From: Sphingomonas alpina
Lineage (GTDB): Bacteria > Pseudomonadota > Alphaproteobacteria > Sphingomonadales > Sphingomonadaceae
Direction: 5' to 3'
Assembly: GCF_014490665.1 (NCBI RefSeq)
Contig: NZ_CP061038.1
Coordinates: forward strand, 3,100,001 to 3,164,000
DNA: 64,000 bases
Part shown: piece after piece, positions 11,987-21,690 of the stretch
How the letters are laid out: each line of letters begins with the position of its first letter
Numbering within the stretch: position 1 is the first letter of the stretch
Program-made: the position numbers and the translations under genes
The notes under the pieces: model-generated
Told to the model about the DNA's origin: nothing
Seen by the model: only the letters and a program-made list of their open reading frames with translations
Databases searched by the model: none

Positions 11987-12390
11987 GCTCGCTCGTTCTC
12001 CGGCTGGATCTGCCCAAAAACAACGCGGCCAGATTGTATACCATCTTCTGATCAGCCGGGTTGATCCTGAACCACCCTTGCAATGAGCCGCTGCGGAGCT
12101 GGCCAAGCCAATATTGCAAGGCGCGGCAGCCCCTTGTCCCGGCAAGTCGAAGCAGCCTGCTCTCTCTGTCGCCGCACCGCTGTGCACCCTCCTGGCGACG
12201 GAGGCCGGGCGGCGCCGAGCCGATCGAATCACAGATCGCATGACGCGGATTTCTGGGGAAACGCGATCAAGAACCATCGGCCTCTTAGGCCGGAGTATAT
12301 ACCGGATGTCGTATATCGTATAAAATAATTTGCTCATTGGGCCGGTTCGGCATAATGTTCTGGCAGAGGAAAAAAATTGGAGGGCTAAAC
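11987..12390. promoter_or_regulatory. 404-base spacer with palindromes upstream of TonB receptor
   Basis: No gene is supported here. At 12031-12046 AGATTGTATACCATCT is a near-perfect palindrome around GTATAC, the form of a GntR-type operator. At 12076-12084 and 12113-12121 CCTTGCAAT and ATTGCAAGG form a 9-base inverted repeat. At 12295-12325 an AT-rich run contains TATAC and GTATA arms eight bases apart and GTATAAAAT, a likely promoter region. GGAGGG at 12379-12384 is the ribosome site for the GTG start at 12391. Confidence 0.55.
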
Positions 12391-15294
12391 GTGACAAAGG
12401 GAAAGTTCGCGGCGGTTTCCGCTGCCTTGGTGACGTCGCTGCTGTCGACGAGTGCAATGGCCCAGGTCGCGCCAACGCCGTCGGAGGACCCCGCCTCTGG
12501 AGCCAGCGAGCAGGCAAGCGACATCGTCGTTACCGGTACGCGGATCCGCCGTCCCGATCTGCAAAGCAACAGCCCGCTGACGATCGTCGGCAGCCAGGAA
12601 ATTCAGTATCAGGGCGCCACGACGGTCGAGAGCGTGCTGAATCGCCTGCCGCAGTTCACCGCGGATTCGAACGAGAACGTGTCCAACGGCTCGGACGGCA
12701 CATCGAACGTCAATTTGCGCAACCTGGGCTCGAACCGCGTACTGGTTCTGCTCAACGGCCAGCGCCTCCTGCCCCAACAGGCGATCGATCTGAATTTCGT
12801 GCCCAGCGCGCTGGTCGAGCGGATCGACGTGGTCTCCGGCGGCGCATCGGCGGTCTATGGGTCAGATGCGTTGTCGGGCGTCGTCAATTTCATCCTGAAG
12901 GATAATCTCGACGGCTTCAGGGCCGATGCGCAAGTCGGCTTCGCGCAACACGACAACAACAATGAAGCAGTTCGTTCGATCGTGCGCGCCCGCGGCTTCG
13001 ACCTGGCGCCGGGAAAAGTTGCGGATGGCGGCAAGCAGGACCTGAATATCGCGTTCGGCAAGAATTTCGCCGACGGCCGCGGCAATATCACGATGTACGC
13101 AGGCTATCGTCATTTCGACCCTGTATTGCAGTCGAATCGCGACGTGTCCGCTTGCGCATTGCAGTCGATCGACGCGCCGCGGACAGCACTGACTTGCGGG
13201 GGGTCCAGCAACACGCCCTATGGCACATTCGCCCCGTTGGCCGGACCAAATCAGGGTATCACGCTCACCAATGCGAAGGACGGCAGTCCGAACTGGGTGC
13301 CGTATGACAATAGCTTCGCCTATAATTATGCGCCGACGAATTATTTCCAGCGTTCGGACAATCGCTACTCGGCCGGCGCCTTCGCGAAGTTCAAGTTCAG
13401 CCCGGCGGCCGAGGTCTATGGCAGCTTCATGTTCATGCGGGATCATACGTTCTCGCAGGCCGCGCCATCGGCACTATTTCTCGGCACCACGTTCAACGTG
13501 CCGTGCAACAGCCCGATGCTGAGCAGCAGCCAGGCCAGCGCACTGTGCGGTGCCAATGCCGGGAGTGCCGGCTTGCAGCCCACGCTGATCGGCTATCGGC
13601 TGGCGATCGCGCCGCGCCGCGACGATCTCCGGCATCAGGACTATCGCTGGACCGCCGGCATTCGCGGCGAGATTGCGAACGGCTTGAGCTACGACTTCAA
13701 CTATTTGCATTCACGGGTGAATTTCGACGAAACCTATCTCAACAATGTCGACAATGTGAAGGCGCAGCGGGCGCTGGATGTAGTCAACGTCGGCGGCACT
13801 CCGACCTGCCGCTCGGTGGTGGACGGCACCGACAGGTCGTGCGTGCCGGTCAATGTGTTCCAGGCCAATGGCGTGACCGCCGATCAGGCCGCCTATCTGT
13901 TCAGCCCGAGCAATACCGCCGGCCGTAACCGCCAGACGGTGTTTTCAGGCACGATTACCGGCGATCTCGGCAATTATGGCCTGACCAGTCCCTGGGCCTC
14001 ACGCGGTATCTCGTTGGTGCTGGGCGCGGAGCACAGGCTCGAGACGCTGAAATTTACCGCTGACGATGTCGCCAAGCAGGGCGGCACGACCGATGCCGAT
14101 GGCAGCATCCGCGTGATCGAGGGTTATGGCGAACTCGAAGTGCCGCTTGTCCAGAACAAGCCGTTTTTCCGCGAACTCACGCTCAACGGTGCGGCGCGCT
14201 ATTCCGCCTACAAGAATTCGCAAGGATCGACGGGTTTCGGATCCAGCTACAACGTATGGACGTACAAGGGCGAGCTGACCTGGCGTCCAATCGAAATGCT
14301 GCGTCTGCGCGCAAGCTACAATCATGCCATTCGGGCGCCCAATATCGGCGAATTATTCGCCTCGCAGCAGGTAGGCAATGTCGCGGCGGTGGATCCATGT
14401 TCAGGCGCAACACCCTCGGCCAGCGCGGCAACCTGCGCGCTGACTGGCGTCACCCCCGCGCAATATGGCCATATAATCGACTGTCCATCCGATGTCTGCT
14501 CGGCGCTCGGTGGCGGCAATCTGGCCCTGAAGCCGGAAATCGGCGATACCTATACGATCGGCCTGGTGCTGACCCCCGAACAGATCCGCAATTTCTCTCT
14601 CTCGGTCGATTATTACAACATCAAGGTGAAAAACTATATCAGTCCGATCGACCCCGCGCTGATCATCGACCAGTGCCAGGAAACGCAGGATCCATTCTAT
14701 TGCGGCCTGTTTCACCGCGACCCCCGGAGCGGCGCGATCTTCGGAACGGACGGCTATATCGTCTCGACGACGCTCAACACCGGTTATCTCAAGACATCGG
14801 GGATCGACGTCATCACCGATTACACATTGGGTCTGGGCGGCCTCGGCAAGCTCAATTTCAACCTGGTCGGCACTTATCTGATCAACCGGATTGCCCAGCC
14901 CCTGCCTGGCCTTGGCACTTATGACTGCAAGGGCCTCTATGGCCCGACCTGCGGCCAGCCTTTGCCGGAATGGCGCCATGTCTTGCGAACCACCTGGGCA
15001 CTGCCGCAGGATGCGACGCTGTCGCTGTCCTGGCGCTATATTGGCGCGACCAAGGTCAACGGCTCGTCCGTGGTGAACGACCGGATCGCCCCCTATAGCT
15101 ATTTCGATCTGGCCGGGACGATCGCTGTGGCCAAGTCCTTCAAGCTCCGCATGGGCGTGAACAATCTGTTCGACAAGGATCCGCCGGCGATCGACGCGGG
15201 CCTTCTATCCTTGTTTGGAAACGGCAACACTTATCCCGGCGTGTACGACCCGCTCGGGCGGACGATATTCTTCGGTGCAACGGTCAACTTCTGA
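12391..15294 (+). CDS. TonB-dependent outer-membrane receptor
   Basis: The 967-residue receptor imports an unknown substrate across the outer membrane using TonB energy. A signal peptide ends at TSAMAQ, followed by a TonB-box-like DIVVTGTRI. The plug contains LVERIDVVSGGASAVYGSDA, and the barrel ends in FFGATVNF with a terminal Phe, as required for BAM assembly. The start is GTG, chosen because GGAGGG lies seven bases upstream; an upstream ATG at 12337 lacks a site and would spoil the signal peptide. The downstream serine hydrolase may act on the same ligand. Confidence 0.92.
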   Translation: MTKGKFAAVSAALVTSLLSTSAMAQVAPTPSEDPASGASEQASDIVVTGTRIRRPDLQSNSPLTIVGSQEIQYQGATTVESVLNRLPQFTADSNENVSNGSDGTSNVNLRNLGSNRVLVLLNGQRLLPQQAIDLNFVPSALVERIDVVSGGASAVYGSDALSGVVNFILKDNLDGFRADAQVGFAQHDNNNEAVRSIVRARGFDLAPGKVADGGKQDLNIAFGKNFADGRGNITMYAGYRHFDPVLQSNRDVSACALQSIDAPRTALTCGGSSNTPYGTFAPLAGPNQGITLTNAKDGSPNWVPYDNSFAYNYAPTNYFQRSDNRYSAGAFAKFKFSPAAEVYGSFMFMRDHTFSQAAPSALFLGTTFNVPCNSPMLSSSQASALCGANAGSAGLQPTLIGYRLAIAPRRDDLRHQDYRWTAGIRGEIANGLSYDFNYLHSRVNFDETYLNNVDNVKAQRALDVVNVGGTPTCRSVVDGTDRSCVPVNVFQANGVTADQAAYLFSPSNTAGRNRQTVFSGTITGDLGNYGLTSPWASRGISLVLGAEHRLETLKFTADDVAKQGGTTDADGSIRVIEGYGELEVPLVQNKPFFRELTLNGAARYSAYKNSQGSTGFGSSYNVWTYKGELTWRPIEMLRLRASYNHAIRAPNIGELFASQQVGNVAAVDPCSGATPSASAATCALTGVTPAQYGHIIDCPSDVCSALGGGNLALKPEIGDTYTIGLVLTPEQIRNFSLSVDYYNIKVKNYISPIDPALIIDQCQETQDPFYCGLFHRDPRSGAIFGTDGYIVSTTLNTGYLKTSGIDVITDYTLGLGGLGKLNFNLVGTYLINRIAQPLPGLGTYDCKGLYGPTCGQPLPEWRHVLRTTWALPQDATLSLSWRYIGATKVNGSSVVNDRIAPYSYFDLAGTIAVAKSFKLRMGVNNLFDKDPPAIDAGLLSLFGNGNTYPGVYDPLGRTIFFGATVNF

Positions 15295-15307
15295 TTCGAT
15301 CATCGAC

Positions 15308-15365
15308 CCGGACCAGCGATTTGCCGATCGCTGGTCCGGTGCATAAATTATCGATAATTTTTTCG
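15308..15365 (+). terminator. Two hairpins after the TonB receptor
   Basis: CCGGACCAGCGAT at 15308-15320 pairs perfectly with 15327-15339 over a six-base loop. Directly behind it AAATTAT and ATAATTT form a second small hairpin followed by a run of six T. The second has the form of a factor-independent terminator. The next gene starts at 15449. Confidence 0.6.
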
Positions 15366-15448
15366 CTTTCCGATACCTTCGGTTTCAGCGCCGGGCGACT
15401 CGCGTTTCCGCGAGCCTGTCGAGTGCAGTCACAATCGAGGAGATGGAG

Positions 15449-16642
15449 ATGTCGAAAAGCAGAGCACGGGGCTTTCTTGCTGCCGGTGCCGCGGCAAGTG
15501 CAGCGGTCGGGGCCCTGGCGCTGACCGGCTATAGCCCGAATGCGGAGGGATCGGGCGAAATCGTCCTGAGGGTGGTACCGGGTACCACCCAATCTGCCTC
15601 CGGGCCCGACAGCGTCCAGGCCCGGCATGTAAAAGCGCAGGCGACCTCGGCAAGCGCGTTGACCGCAGCCGATTTCGCCACCGTCGATGGCGCGGTCGAT
15701 GCGTCGGTCATTCCCAACATGACGCTGATTATCGGCGATGCCGACGGCATCCTGCACGTTCATACCAAGGGCAATTTCGATCCCAATGCGGCGACCGACC
15801 TCGCCTCGGGATCGAAATGGCTGTTCGCAGCGATGGCGATACGCATGGTCCAGGCGGGCAAGGCCAATCTCGGCGATCATCCGCAGCAATATCTGACCTT
15901 CTGGACCACCAACCCCAGCGACAACCGGCGCACGATGACTCTCGACCATCTCATGTCGATGCGATCGGGCTTCAACGCCGGCCCGCTGGCGGGCGGCTGC
16001 GTCTCGAACGGCCTGCTCTACACGCTGCAAAGCTGCGCTCAGACGATCCATAATCAAGGCGTCGACACGGCCCCGGGCGCCGCCTTCTCCTATGGTCCAC
16101 ACCATATGCAGGTCGCCGCGGCGATGCTCGAAAAGGCCGGCAACAAGAGCTTCAACAGCTTGTTCGCAGAATATCTCACCACGCCGCTCGGTATGACCAA
16201 GACCAAATATACCAAGGCCAGCGCCGCCAATCCGTGGATCGCCGGCGGCGCGCAATCCAGTGCCTATGACTATGCCAAGATGCTCCAGGCATTTCTCGGC
16301 ACCAGCTTCATCACTGACATGGACGATTTCACCGGTGCGCGCACGATTGGCCTTCCCCGGCCCTATGTCCCGGGCGACGGCGACGGGCACGGCACCTGGC
16401 AATATGCGATCGGATCGTTCGTCGAGTGCGACGATACGCCACCCGCCGGTCAGCCGGCCCGGCCCTGCGCCACGGCGAAGATCAATTCCTCGCCCGGCGC
16501 CAATGGCTGGCTCGGCTGGATCGACCGCGAGCATGGCTATTACGGTCTGATCGCGACCCGCGTCCTGCTCAGCGGCTCGACCAAGGCAGTGACGCTGGAA
16601 CAACAGCTCCAGCCGCTGATCCTCGACGCCCTGAATCCCTAA
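15449..16642 (+). CDS. Serine hydrolase of the class C beta-lactamase / PBP-like family
   Basis: This exported 397-residue protein has an N-terminal hydrophobic signal (GFLAAGAAASAAVGALAL). The catalytic SxxK appears as SGSKWLFAAMAI near residue 115. The second motif region reads FSYGPHHMQVAAAMLE, so the usual Tyr-x-Asn has Pro at its third place, as I recall in some esterase-like branches. It is probably a periplasmic esterase or peptidase, not a drug-resistance enzyme. The ATG at 15449 sits six bases after GAGGAG; the ATG at 15443 is too close. It may share a locus role with the upstream receptor. Confidence 0.8.
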   Translation: MSKSRARGFLAAGAAASAAVGALALTGYSPNAEGSGEIVLRVVPGTTQSASGPDSVQARHVKAQATSASALTAADFATVDGAVDASVIPNMTLIIGDADGILHVHTKGNFDPNAATDLASGSKWLFAAMAIRMVQAGKANLGDHPQQYLTFWTTNPSDNRRTMTLDHLMSMRSGFNAGPLAGGCVSNGLLYTLQSCAQTIHNQGVDTAPGAAFSYGPHHMQVAAAMLEKAGNKSFNSLFAEYLTTPLGMTKTKYTKASAANPWIAGGAQSSAYDYAKMLQAFLGTSFITDMDDFTGARTIGLPRPYVPGDGDGHGTWQYAIGSFVECDDTPPAGQPARPCATAKINSSPGANGWLGWIDREHGYYGLIATRVLLSGSTKAVTLEQQLQPLILDALNP

Positions 16643-16699
16643 CGAGTCGGAATCCTTGGAGAGCCGTCTTCCGGTCCGGGTGAATTCCCGGGCCGGAAT

Positions 16700-17347
16700 T
16701 CAATCCCGGCGAAAGACCAGGGTCAGGTTGTTCGCGGGCATCTCGACGATCTCGCCAAGGACAAGGCCATGGTGCCCGGCCGCGACTGCGACATCCTCGA
16801 CCCGGCGCAGGCCCCAGCTCCGGTCACGGCTCTTGAGCGACTGGTCAAACGCCTCGTTGCTGGGTGCGGTCGGATGGCCGTCGCGCAGATAGGGTCCGTA
16901 GAGGATCAGCGGCCCGCGCGTGGGCAGGACGCGGCCCGCCCCGTCCAGCAGGCCGAGTGTCGCCTGCCAGGGACTGATATGGACCATGTTGGCGCACAGG
17001 ATCGCATCGGCGCGCGCGACCGGCCAGTCCTGTGCGGCGGCGTCGAGATCGACCGGCGGGCGAACATTGGCGAGACCGTCGCACCACGCCGCGATCGATG
17101 CCCGGCCGCCCGCGTCGGGATCGCTCGGCTGCCATTCGAGATGGTCGAAGACGGTGGCGAGATAGGCGCAATGCTCGCCCGATCCGCTTGCGATCTCCAG
17201 CACCAGCCCGGTCATCGGCAGCACCTTGCGCAGCGCCGCCGCGATCGCCTCGCGGTTGCGCAGCGTCGCCGGCGCATGTTTGCGCACATCCACATCGACA
17301 TCCGCCACGATCCAGGGCTGTGCATCGGTTTCTTGCGTCACTGGCAT
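16700..17347 (-). CDS. DUF938 SAM-dependent methyltransferase-like protein
   Basis: The protein of about 215 residues matches the DUF938 family: the start region VRKHAPATLRNREAIAAAL, then motif I VLEIASGSGEHCAYLA, then CANMVHISPW and LYGPYLRDG. Members are predicted methyltransferases of unknown substrate. I prefer the ATG at 17347 by family length; ATGs at 17392 and 17437 are in frame but have no ribosome site. It converges on the serine hydrolase gene. Confidence 0.82.
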   Translation of the reverse strand: MPVTQETDAQPWIVADVDVDVRKHAPATLRNREAIAAALRKVLPMTGLVLEIASGSGEHCAYLATVFDHLEWQPSDPDAGGRASIAAWCDGLANVRPPVDLDAAAQDWPVARADAILCANMVHISPWQATLGLLDGAGRVLPTRGPLILYGPYLRDGHPTAPSNEAFDQSLKSRDRSWGLRRVEDVAVAAGHHGLVLGEIVEMPANNLTLVFRRD

Positions 17348-17513
17348 CCCCGCTTTGCTGGACGACGTCTCGTCCCGCGATGGCCTTGCCATGAAAGCCG
17401 CGGGAAGCCGATTCAATATGGCTATCGGCCATGCCAATATTGCGCCGCTGGAGTTCCTGCCCGAACGCTCCAGCCGCTCTTTCTCATCATGAAATCAAAG
17501 CAGAGAATGCAAC

Positions 17514-17691
17514 GGCCTGTTCCGGTGGAAACAGGGGCCTGTTTTTACTTTTTGTCCCCCTGTTATTCGATAACAGGGGCGAACCTCATCAAGCCATTGA
17601 ATATAGATCGAAAATCTACCGCAAAAATCCAACTCTCGCCCCTGTTATCGCGTTAAAAAATCACTCATGCCGATAACAGGGGAAACAGGGG
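17514..17691. repeat. Cluster of CCCCTGTTATC / GATAACAGGGG inverted repeats
   Basis: This lies in the 360-base gene-free gap 17348-17707. The motif ACAGGGG or its complement occurs six times: 17531, 17557, 17573, 17639, 17676 and 17685. The copies form one 10-base stem with a 3-base loop (17557-17579) and one 12-base stem with a 20-base loop (17639-17682). A further AAACAGG/CCTGTTT hairpin at 17529-17544 is followed by a T-rich run. The region is AT-rich compared with its surroundings. Confidence 0.75.
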
Positions 17692-17707
17692 CGCAGTTGT
17701 CTCGCTT

Positions 17708-18229
17708 TCAGGCAGCGCGCGCCGCCTGCAACAGCCGCGTGGCGCGCAGATACATCTCGAGCCGCTGCGCCGCGAACAAGCCGAGCGCCATCGCAATCAG
17801 CACATCGGTCACCATCAATGTATTGATGTGCAGCGTCGATCCGCCGATCTGCGCTGCCTCGCGCACGGCAAAGCGGATCGCGATCAGCGCGACGATGAAC
17901 AGGATCGCGGCAGGCGATGGCTGATGATTGAGCGCGTGCGTCTCCGGATCGACGCTGATCCGCATCATCTTGCCGCGCTGCCAGCCCAGTGCCGCACCGA
18001 GCAGCAGCGCCGCAGCGCAATAGAGCCACGTCATCCCGGCGGGCGGGACCTGCCACAGGACGAAGATCGCGAAGAGCAGATAGATGGCCGGCATGACCCA
18101 CAGCCGCTCCAGCTTCAGCGGTCGTGCCCGGCTCATTCGGCGGATACGGAAAAACAGGACGATCGCGACGACCACACCAGTGATCGCATAGGTCATCAGC
18201 TGATTGGGATGGACCGTCTGAACCTGCAT
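17708..18229 (-). CDS. CcdC-like (DUF1453) membrane protein
   Basis: This 173-residue inner-membrane protein has four hydrophobic helices: near residues 12-28, 43-60, 65-82 and 108-155 (the last region holds two segments). The pattern FFRIRRMSRARPLKLERLWV and the length fit the CcdC/DUF1453 family, whose biochemical role is unclear. The start MQVQTVHPNQLMTYA lies at the 18229 end. It is a single gene flanked by two repeat regions. Confidence 0.75.
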   Translation of the reverse strand: MQVQTVHPNQLMTYAITGVVVAIVLFFRIRRMSRARPLKLERLWVMPAIYLLFAIFVLWQVPPAGMTWLYCAAALLLGAALGWQRGKMMRISVDPETHALNHQPSPAAILFIVALIAIRFAVREAAQIGGSTLHINTLMVTDVLIAMALGLFAAQRLEMYLRATRLLQAARAA

Positions 18230-18288
18230 CTTGCCCCCGGGGAAGAACGCCGCTGGAGCGGTTTCGAACCGAGTTGATCCACTCTCGT

Positions 18289-18386
18289 CCGTTCGCCCCG
18301 AGCTTGTCGAAGGGCCGTTCTTTCTTCGAAGGAAGACTGACCTCCGAAGGAAGGACTGGACTTCGACAGGCTCAGCCCGAACGGGG
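18289..18386. repeat. Inverted pair of dispersed palindromic repeats
   Basis: The arm GAGCTTGTCGAAGGG at 18300-18314 faces CTTCGACAGGCTCAGCCC at 18361-18378, with GTTCG and CGAACGG at the outer ends. The same sequences recur as a pair at 51002-51070. They lie only between genes and resemble the REP-type elements common in sphingomonads. They may act in mRNA 3' protection for the flanking minus-strand genes. Confidence 0.8.
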
Positions 18387-18411
18387 AAAAGTGATTCCCA
18401 AGCCGACGCCG

Positions 18412-18639
18412 CTAGTTCGCTCTACGCCGCTTGCGCAGTCCGATCCAGAGCGCAACCGAAATCCCCGACAGCAATGCGACAAACGGGCCGATCCCAAATG
18501 CGATGCCCATCGCCCAGGCACCCTCGCGATCGAACCCGCCGAGCACGACGGTCCAGAACAGATAGGCGAGGAAACAGGCAAGATAGCCCGCAACCGCGCC
18601 GCCGACAAAGCCAAGGCCGACCAGGCAGCCTTTCGGCAT
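18412..18639 (-). CDS. Small membrane protein coupled to gcvPB
   Basis: I do not recognise this 75-residue protein. It has two transmembrane segments, about residues 5-30 and 40-65, the first rich in Gly (GLGFVGGAVAGYLACFLAYL), and a basic tail RKRRRAN. Its ATG overlaps the gcvPB stop as TAATG, so it is probably translated by coupling as the last gene of the glycine cleavage operon. A link to glycine metabolism or transport is only a guess from position. Confidence 0.65.
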   Translation of the reverse strand: MPKGCLVGLGFVGGAVAGYLACFLAYLFWTVVLGGFDREGAWAMGIAFGIGPFVALLSGISVALWIGLRKRRRAN

Positions 18640-20207
18640 TATTCCGCGGCCACCGCCAGTTCGGGATCCTTCCACACCAGCACCGGCTTGCGCGCCGCCA
18701 GCGTCTCGTCGAGCCGGCTGCGCGGGGCGAAGTGCGGCGCGGACTTCAGCGCAACATCGCCTGCCTTGGCCCGTTCTGCCACGCTGCGCAGCGCACCAAT
18801 GAACTGATCGAGCGCCGCCTTGCTCTCGGTCTCGGTCGGCTCGACCAGCATCGCGCCGTGGACGACCAGGGGGAAGTACATCGTCATCGGATGATAGCCC
18901 TCGTCGATCAAGCCTTTGGCGACATCGATCGTCGAGAAGCCTTCGGCCAGGTTCGAATCCGAGAACAGCGCTTCATGCATGCAAGGCCCCGACGCCCCGA
19001 ACGGCGCGTCGAGCGTCGAATCGAGCGAGCGCAGGACGTAATTGGCGTTGAGCACCGCATCCTCGGCGACCTGGCGCAGCCCGTCGGCACCATGGCTGAG
19101 GATATAAGTCAGGGCGCGGGTGAACATGCCCATCTGGCCCTGGAACGCGACCATCCGGCCAAAGCTATGGTCATGATGCTCATCGGCGGTCTCCTCCTCG
19201 ACCAGACGGAAGCCGTCGCTCGTCTGCTCGACGAACGGCAGCGGCGCATAGGGGCTCAGCGCTTCGGAGAACACCACCGGCCCCGAGCCCGGTCCGCCGC
19301 CGCCATGCGGCGTGGAGAAGGTCTTGTGCAAATTGATGTGCATCGCATCGATGCCGAGATCGCCCGGACGGACGCGCCCGACGATCGCGTTGAAGTTCGC
19401 ACCGTCGCAATAGACCAGCCCACCCGCCGCATGCACTGCGTCGGAGATTGCGCGCATGTCGCGCTCGAACAGGCCGCAGGTATTGGGGTTGGTGATCATC
19501 ACCCCGGCCACGTCCGGCCCGAGCCGCGCGGTCAGCGCCGCCAGGTCGACCCGACCTTCGGCGGTCGCCGGGATATCCTCTACCGCATAGCCGGCAAAGG
19601 CAGCAGTCGCCGGGTTGGTGCCATGCGCGCTTTCCGGCACCAGGATGGTCTTGCGATGTCCCTCGCCGCGCGCTTCGAGCGCGGCGCGGATCGCCAGGAT
19701 GCCGCACAGCTCGCCATGCGCGCCGGCCTTGGGGCTCATCGCGACCGAATGCATGCCGGTCAGCGTAACCAGCCAGTGCGCGAGCTGATGGATCACCTCG
19801 AGCGCGCCCTGCACCGTATCGACCGGCGCGAGCGGATGGACATCAGCGAAACCGGGCAGCCGCGCCATCTTCTCGTTGAGCCGCGGATTGTGCTTCATCG
19901 TGCACGACCCGAGCGGGAACAGGCCGAGGTCGATCGCGTAATTCTGCCGCGACAGACGCGTATAATGGCGCACCGCCTCGGGCTCGGCGAGGCCGGGAAG
20001 GCCGATCGGCTTGGCCCGGCCCAGCGTGCCGAGACGCGACGGGGCCTCGACCGGCGGCGCCACTTCGACTCCAGTCGTTTCGGCCGAGCCGATCTCGAAG
20101 ATCAGCGCCTCTTCGAGCATCAGCCCCTTGTTGCCGGTAAAGGTCGGCGCCGTGCTGTTGCCGACTACAGGCGTTTCGGGACGCCAGCCGCTCGCGTTGA
20201 TCGTCAT
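18639..20207 (-). CDS. gcvPB: Glycine dehydrogenase (decarboxylating) subunit 2
   Basis: The C-terminal half of the P-protein decarboxylates glycine with pyridoxal phosphate and passes the aminomethyl group to GcvH. The 522-residue protein has the PLP lysine at about residue 295 in [20 protein letters not shown] and the family patterns [12 protein letters not shown] and [13 protein letters not shown]. The ATG at 20207 overlaps the gcvPA stop as ATGA, so a longer in-frame reading upstream is rejected. It needs GcvPA, encoded just before it. Confidence 0.96.
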   Translation of the reverse strand: MTINASGWRPETPVVGNSTAPTFTGNKGLMLEEALIFEIGSAETTGVEVAPPVEAPSRLGTLGRAKPIGLPGLAEPEAVRHYTRLSRQNYAIDLGLFPLGSCTMKHNPRLNEKMARLPGFADVHPLAPVDTVQGALEVIHQLAHWLVTLTGMHSVAMSPKAGAHGELCGILAIRAALEARGEGHRKTILVPESAHGTNPATAAFAGYAVEDIPATAEGRVDLAALTARLGPDVAGVMITNPNTCGLFERDMRAISDAVHAAGGLVYCDGANFNAIVGRVRPGDLGIDAMHINLHKTFSTPHGGGGPGSGPVVFSEALSPYAPLPFVEQTSDGFRLVEEETADEHHDHSFGRMVAFQGQMGMFTRALTYILSHGADGLRQVAEDAVLNANYVLRSLDSTLDAPFGASGPCMHEALFSDSNLAEGFSTIDVAKGLIDEGYHPMTMYFPLVVHGAMLVEPTETESKAALDQFIGALRSVAERAKAGDVALKSAPHFAPRSRLDETLAARKPVLVWKDPELAVAAE

Positions 20208-21562
20208 GCCAGCACCTCCTGCAGCGCGACCGCCAGGGCTTCGACATCCTCCGTCGTCGTCGTCTCGGTCACCGCCACGACCAGCCCGTTGGCGAGATCT
20301 GCCTCGCCCGGATAGAGCCGCCCGAGCGAGACGCCGGCGAGGATACCGCGCTCGGCCAGCGTCCGAACGACGGGACGCGCCTCCTGCGGCAGCTTGATGG
20401 TGAATTCGTTGAAGAAGGCCGGCGTCACCAGCTCGACTCCCGGCACTTGCGCCAGGCGATCCGCCGCCGCCGATGCGCCGGCATGATTGGTCTCGGCGAG
20501 TGCGCGCAAGCCCGCTTCGCCGAGCAGTGTCATGTGGATCGAGAAAGCCAGTGCGCACAGGCCGCTATTGGTACAGATGTTCGAGGTCGCCTTTTCGCGC
20601 CGGATATGCTGCTCCCGCGTCGACAGCGTCAGCACGAAGCCGCGCCGGCCATCGGCATCGAGCGTCTCGCCGCACAGCCGTCCCGGCATCTGGCGGACAT
20701 ATTTCTCCTTGCAGCCGAACAGACCGACATAGGGCCCGCCGAACTGCAGCCCGACGCCGATCGACTGGCCTTCGCCGACGACGATATCGGCATCCATCTC
20801 ACCCGGCGACTTGATCGCGCCAAGTGCGACCGGCTCGGTCACCACCGCGATCAGCAGTGCCTTTTTGGCATGGCAGGCATCGGCCAGTGCCGACAGGTCG
20901 GCGATGCGGCCAAGGATATCGGGATATTGCACCACGACGCAGGAGGTATCGCCGTCGATCGAGGCGATCAGCTGGTCGATATCGCTCTCGGCGGTCAAGG
21001 TCGGCACCGAGGTGTCGAGCACGTCGCCGGTGAACTTGGCCATCGTCTTGGCGACCGAGACATAATGCGGATGCAGGCCGGAGGAGAGCAAGGCCTTGCC
21101 GCGCTTGGTGATGCGCCGCGCCATCACGATCGCCTCCCAGCAGGCGGTCGAGCCATCATACATCGACGCATTGGCAACGTCGGTGCCGAGCAGCCGCGCG
21201 ACCTGGGTCTGGAACTCGAACAGCATCTGCAGCGTGCCCTGCGCGATCTCGGGCTGGTACGGCGTATAGGCGGTCAGGAACTCGCCGCGCTGGATCAGGT
21301 GATCGACCGAGGCCGGCACATGATGCTTGTACGCGCCGCAGCCGAGGAAGAAGGGCCCGTCCCCGGCGGCGACATTCTTGCGCGCAAGCGCGGTCATGTG
21401 CCGTTCGACCGCAAGTTCGCTCGCGTGAAGCGGCAGGCCGTGGATCGGGCCATCGAGCTGGGCGACGCCCGGCACATCGACGAAAAGCTCGTCAATCGAG
21501 GCGGCGCCGATCACGGCGAGCATCGCCTCACGGTCGGACTGGGTCAGGGGAAGATAGCGCAT
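20204..21562 (-). CDS. gcvPA: Glycine dehydrogenase (decarboxylating) subunit 1
   Basis: This is the N-terminal half of the two-subunit P-protein. The 452-residue protein starts [19 protein letters not shown], with GGAGGAG as ribosome site, and contains [38 protein letters not shown] in pieces typical of GcvPA (for example [14 protein letters not shown]). It lacks the PLP lysine, which GcvPB supplies. It follows gcvH after a 128-base spacer filled by a palindromic repeat, so some polarity or processing inside the operon is possible. Confidence 0.96.
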   Translation of the reverse strand: MRYLPLTQSDREAMLAVIGAASIDELFVDVPGVAQLDGPIHGLPLHASELAVERHMTALARKNVAAGDGPFFLGCGAYKHHVPASVDHLIQRGEFLTAYTPYQPEIAQGTLQMLFEFQTQVARLLGTDVANASMYDGSTACWEAIVMARRITKRGKALLSSGLHPHYVSVAKTMAKFTGDVLDTSVPTLTAESDIDQLIASIDGDTSCVVVQYPDILGRIADLSALADACHAKKALLIAVVTEPVALGAIKSPGEMDADIVVGEGQSIGVGLQFGGPYVGLFGCKEKYVRQMPGRLCGETLDADGRRGFVLTLSTREQHIRREKATSNICTNSGLCALAFSIHMTLLGEAGLRALAETNHAGASAAADRLAQVPGVELVTPAFFNEFTIKLPQEARPVVRTLAERGILAGVSLGRLYPGEADLANGLVVAVTETTTTEDVEALAVALQEVLA

Positions 21563-21572
21563 TGGCAACTCC

Positions 21573-21682
21573 TCCCCTCCCGCTTGCGGGAGGGGACCGG
21601 AGGGTGGGCGCCCGGCCAATCCGGGCGAAACGTCAGAGGAGAGCGCGAGCCCACCCCTACCCCTCCCGCAAGCAAGAGGGGA
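21573..21682. repeat. Palindromic repeat inside the gcv operon spacer
   Basis: CCCTCCCGCTTGCGGGAGGG forms a hairpin at 21576-21595, and CCCCTCCCGCAAGC at 21660-21673 is a second, less perfect copy. GGGTGGGC at 21603-21610 pairs with GCCCACCC at 21649-21656, enclosing both ends. This is the shape of a mobile intergenic repeat inserted between gcvH and gcvPA, next to the gcvPA ribosome site. Confidence 0.75.
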
Positions 21683-21690
21683 AGATCAGA

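Noticed and set aside
15308..15339. An operator for the serine hydrolase
   Set aside because: The 13-base stem followed by a second stem and T-run fits transcription end better than a protein site.
16260..16550. Second-frame reading inside the serine hydrolase gene
   Set aside because: It overlaps a complete coding frame and lacks a start site or family.
18231..20315. 694-codon frame on the plus strand over gcvPB
   Set aside because: It is antisense to a clear glycine decarboxylase gene and begins in a palindromic repeat; its composition (Arg, His, Asp rich) is that of a shadow.
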